Shown here: positions 60,666 to 64,000 of the stretch, piece by piece
How the letters are laid out: every line of letters begins with the position of its first letter
Numbering within the stretch: the first letter of the stretch is position 1
DNA from: Owenia fusiformis
Taxonomy: Eukaryota > Annelida > Polychaeta > Sabellida > Oweniidae
DNA length: 64,000 bases
Assembly (NCBI GenBank): GCA_903813345.2
Contig: CAIIXF020000008.1
Coordinates: 33,568,867 to 33,632,866 of the forward strand
Direction: 5' to 3'
Program-made: the position numbers and the translations under genes
The notes under the pieces: generated by a model
What the model was told of the DNA's origin: nothing
The model's database searches: none
Seen by the model: the letters and a program-made list of their open reading frames with translations, nothing else

Positions 60666-60671
60666 CGCTAG

Positions 60672-63198
60672 ATAAACAAGGCACAGACGTGAACAATATC
60701 GTACCTAAAACACAGCATTGTGGTCTTGTTGACCAAGAAAGCAAGATGGCCGCAGAAAAGTTAATCAGCTCTAGAACTTATCACTGTGTAACATATGTAA
60801 AAATTTGAACGGTTTGGCTGGAAACCTGTAGACAAGTCTTGAAATTGAAGATTTTAGGACGGAAAATCCAAAATGGCCACCTTAAAATTTACCCAGAATG
60901 CCCAAAAACCAATCAGTTCTTGACGTTGATATGTAGAAACATCCCTGAAAATTTCAGATGAATCCCTCAAATGGTTTGGCTGAAAATCTGTAGACAAGTC
61001 TTGAAAGTGAAGATTTTAGGACCGAAAATCCAAAATGGCCACCTTAAAATTTAACCAGAATGCCCAAAAACTAATCAGTTCTTGACGTTGATATGTAGAA
61101 ACATCCCTGAAAATTTCAGATGAATCCCTCAAAAGGTTTGGCTGGAAACCTGTAGACAAGTCTTGAAAGTAAAGATTTTAGGACGGAAAATCCAAAATGG
61201 CCACCTTAAAATTTACCCAGAATGCCCAAAAACTAATCAGTTCTTGACGTTAATATGTAGAAACATCCCTAAAAATTTCAGATGAATCCCTCAAATGGTT
61301 TGGCTGAAAACCTGTAGACAAGTCTTGAAAGTGAAGATTTTAGGACGGAAAATCCAAAATGGCCAACTTAAAATTTACCCAAAATGCCCAAAAACTAATC
61401 AGTTCTTGACGTTGATATGTAGAAACATCCCTAAAAATTTCAGATGAATCCCTCAAATGGTTTGGCTGGTAACCTGTAGACAAGTCTTGAAAGTGAAGAT
61501 TTTAGGACAGAAAATCCAAAATGGCCACCTTAAAATTTACCTAGAATGCCCAAAAACTAATCAGTTCTTGACGTTGATATGTAGAAACATCCCTGAAAAT
61601 TTCAGATGAATCCCTCAAATGGTTTGGCTGAAAACCTGTAGACAAGTCTTGAAAGTGAAGATTTTAGGATGGAAAATCCAAAATAGCCACCTTAAAATTT
61701 ACCCAGAATGCCCAAAAACTAATCAGTTCTTGACGTTGATATGTAGAAACATCCCTGAAAATTTCAGATGAATCCCTCAAATGGTTTGGCTGAAAACCTG
61801 TAGACAAGTCTTGAAAGTGAAGATTTTAGGACGGAAAATCCAAAATGGCCACCTTAAAATTTACCCAGAATGCCCAAAAACTAATCACTTCTTGACATTG
61901 ATATGTAGAAACATCCCTGAAAATTTCAGATGAATCCCTCAAATGGTTTGGCTGGAAACCTGTAGACAAGTCTTGAAAGTGAAGATTTTAGGACAGAAAA
62001 TCCAAAATGGCCATCTTAACATTTAACCAGAATGCCCAAAAACTAATCAGTTCTTGACGTTGATATGTAGAAACATCCCTGAAAATTTCAGATGAATCAT
62101 TCAAAAGGTTTGGCTGGAAACCTGTAGACAAGTCTTGAAAGTAAAGATTTTAGGACGGAAAATCCAAAATGGCCACCTTAAAATTTACCCAGAATGCCCA
62201 AAAACTAATCAGTTCTTGACGTTGATATGTAGAAACATCCCTGAAAATTTCAGATGAATCCCTCAAATGGTTTGGCTGAAAACCTGTAGACAAGTCTTGA
62301 AAGTGAAGATTTTAGGACGGAAAATCCAAAATGGCCACCTTAAAATTTACCCAGAATGCCCAAAAACTAATCAGTTCTTGACGTTGATATGTAGAAACAT
62401 CCCTGAAAATTTCAGATGAATCCCTCAAATGGTTTGGCTGGAAACCTGTAGACAAGTCTTGAAAGTGAAGATTTTAGGATGGAAAATCCAAAATGGCCAC
62501 CTTAAAATTTACCCAGAATGCCCAAAAACCAATCAGTTCTTGACGTTGATATGTAGAAACATCCCTGAAAATTTCAGATGAATCCCTCAAAAGGTTTGGC
62601 TGGAAACCTGTAGACAAGTCTTGAAAGTGAAGATTTTAGGACGAAAAATCCAAAATGGCCACCTTAAAATTTACCCAGAATGCCCAAAAACCGATCAGTT
62701 CTTGATGTGATATGTAGAAACATCCCTGAAAATTTCAGATGAATCCCTCAAATGGTTTGGCTGAAAACCTGTAGACAAGTCTTGAAAGTGAAGATTTTAG
62801 GACGGAAAATCCAAAATGGCCACCTTAAAATTTACCCAGAATGCCCAAAAACTAATCAGTTCTTGACGTTGATATGTAGAAACATCCCTGAAAATTTTCT
62901 CAAATGGTTTGGCTGGAAACCTGTAGACAAGTCTTGAAAGTGAAGATTTTATGACGGAAAATCCAAAATTGCCACCTTTAGATTTACCCAGAATGCCCAA
63001 AAACTAATCAGTTCTTGACGTTGATATGTAGAAACATCCCTGAAAATTTCAGATGAATCCCTCAAAGGGTTTGGCTGGAAACCTGTAGACAAGCTGAAAA
63101 GTGAGACGCCGCCCGCCGCCGCCCGTCAAGCTGACTACAATATCGTACCTTTTGTTAGGTACGATAATACAATATCGTACCTTTTGTTAGGTACGATA
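60672..63198. mobile_element. Satellite-bearing element B with duplicated hairpin end
   Basis: The left end (AACAAGGCACAGACGTGAAC, then AATATCGTACCTAAAACACA, GCAAGATGGCCGCAG) and the right end (CGTCAAGCTGACTACAATAT, hairpin TATCGTACCTTTTGTTAGGT ACGATA) match element A at 22.1-23.2 kb. The hairpin with its flank is present twice (63141-63166 and 63173-63198). The central part is a 162 bp satellite array that element A lacks. A hairpin near one end plus a central tandem array recalls Helentron-type non-autonomous elements and bivalve 'pearl'-type elements. Confidence 0.7.
60811..63092. repeat. 162 bp satellite array, about 14 copies
   Basis: GGTTTGGCTG begins units at 60811, 60973, 61135, 61297, 61459, 61621, 61783, 61945, 62107, 62269, 62431, 62593, 62754, 62907 and a partial one at 63068. 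The spacing is exactly 162 bp except 161 at one unit and 153 at another. Units differ at only a few positions. Each carries TCCAAAATGGCCACC, a YY1-like core. Confidence 0.95.
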
Positions 63199-63329
63199 AA
63201 AAGAATTATCAAAGCTCATCAAGAACCTTCATATACATATACATATTTGTTAAGAAATAATATTGTGATTTTAAACCTCAAATAACCTTGATTCAACAAA
63301 TTCAATCTCTCATGATATTATTTTTTCAG

Positions 63330-64000
63330 ATAGAAGTCCTACACCTCATAGCCATTTTCAAGAGGAAACACATCTCAACATACAACTAAACAAACAATTA
63401 CAGCATTATGATGACGAAACTTGGGATCCGTCTTCTGATCTTACTTTTTGGATTATCTACTAAAACAGTCGCAAATGCAAGTTGTGAGTTTCCCTGGTGG
63501 GTGCAACCTGAGTATCATGACCAAATTTGGGTTAGTCGGCTGTCTGAATCTTCTTATGACACAGCCGACTACTTAGCATTTGAGTTTCATGAAGATTACT
63601 TTCATGAGATGAAAGGCAAAACATCAGAGTTAATCCACTCGTATAACTGCATTCAAAAGGCATCCGTTAGAGGTGTATGGGTAAATACCACGAGTGACCA
63701 TTTCATCTTATCTGTAACTATCAATGAGGATAGCCAAGCAGTAGTTAAATACACATGCTGGCGATTTTTCAGAAGGAGCCAAAGTATAATACAATTTGAA
63801 CAGTCTGAGTTCGGAGATAGTCCAAATATTGATCTTTGCACGGGAAACCTAATAATGAACCCATATCCTCTGATTCGCTACTATCACAGAGAAATTGATG
63901 ACAGTTTTTTAAGTGACAAGGAAATGACAAGTCCATGTCCTTTACCAGGAGGATATGTGTTCCAGTGGATGGATATGAATGGCAGAAGCAGTGATCAGGT
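63330..64000 (+). CDS. Secreted or type I membrane protein, N-terminal part, cut by window end
   Basis: An acceptor TTTTTTCAG at 63329 opens an exon with 78 bp of 5' untranslated sequence. The first ATG is at 63408, directly followed by a second. The signal peptide (LGIRLLILLFGLSTKTVANA) is followed by the extracellular blocks CEFPWWVQPEYHDQIW, YNCIQKASVRGVWV, YTCWRFFRRSQSIIQFE, LCTGN and CPLPGGYVFQW. The frame is open to 64000, about 197 residues, and the last bases CAGGT could be a splice donor. The spaced cysteines and a CP-x-x-GGY-x-F block recall the DUF7042-7044 family of invertebrate extracellular proteins. This is from memory and tentative. There are N-glycosylation sites (for example NTT). 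Confidence 0.8.

Overview
The window reads as nuclear DNA of an animal: AT-rich, mostly non-coding, with intron-split genes carrying GT..AG junctions and very many transposable-element remnants. The genes (a metabotropic-glutamate-type class C GPCR, an intronless class A GPCR, a BTB/zinc-finger protein, the nucleolar factor UTP25) fit a marine invertebrate. Palindromic miniature elements with GTAGCCAGG...CCTGGCTAC termini and long foldback-like repeats make me lean to an echinoderm or a related deuterostome. That placement is an inference.

Layout. 0.5-3.3 kb: class C GPCR (+), two exons, with an apparent +1 frame break in TM3. 4.5-8.2 kb: BTB/C2H2 zinc-finger gene (-), three exons with matching splice phases, also with one apparent frame break. 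8.2-16.6 kb: no firm gene; several perfect or near-perfect palindromes and a possible short first exon at 10.3 kb. 16.7-36.0 kb: a 19.3 kb structure bounded by 2.5 kb inverted arms. The arms carry G-poor CACAACC-rich repeats. Between them lie more inverted repeats, a satellite-bearing element (22.1-23.2 kb), a minus-strand LTR retroelement with near-identical 1.3 kb LTRs and a ruined interior (25.7-30.7 kb), and a 641 bp tandem duplication (31.3-32.6 kb). 36.1-36.4 kb: 43 bp minisatellite. 37.0-38.1 kb: TIR element. 38.9-43.4 kb: a mariner-type element with TA target duplication and decayed transposase, containing a hAT-like element that itself contains a foldback element with a 10 bp target duplication. 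44.1-45.2 kb: class A GPCR (-). 46-50 kb: further TIR/foldback elements. 51.6-51.9 kb: last coding exon of UTP25 (-). 53.4 kb: unidentified candidate exon, partly duplicated. 60.7-63.2 kb: element containing about 14 copies of a 162 bp satellite and ending in duplicated hairpins. 63.3 kb to the end: start of a secreted or membrane protein gene (+), cut by the window edge.

The genes are unrelated in role and do not form an operon or cluster: two are receptors at the cell surface, one is a probable transcription factor, one acts in ribosome biogenesis and one is a secretory-pathway protein. The most unusual content is structural: nested inverted repeats at several scales, and two elements that share ends but carry different internal tandem arrays.
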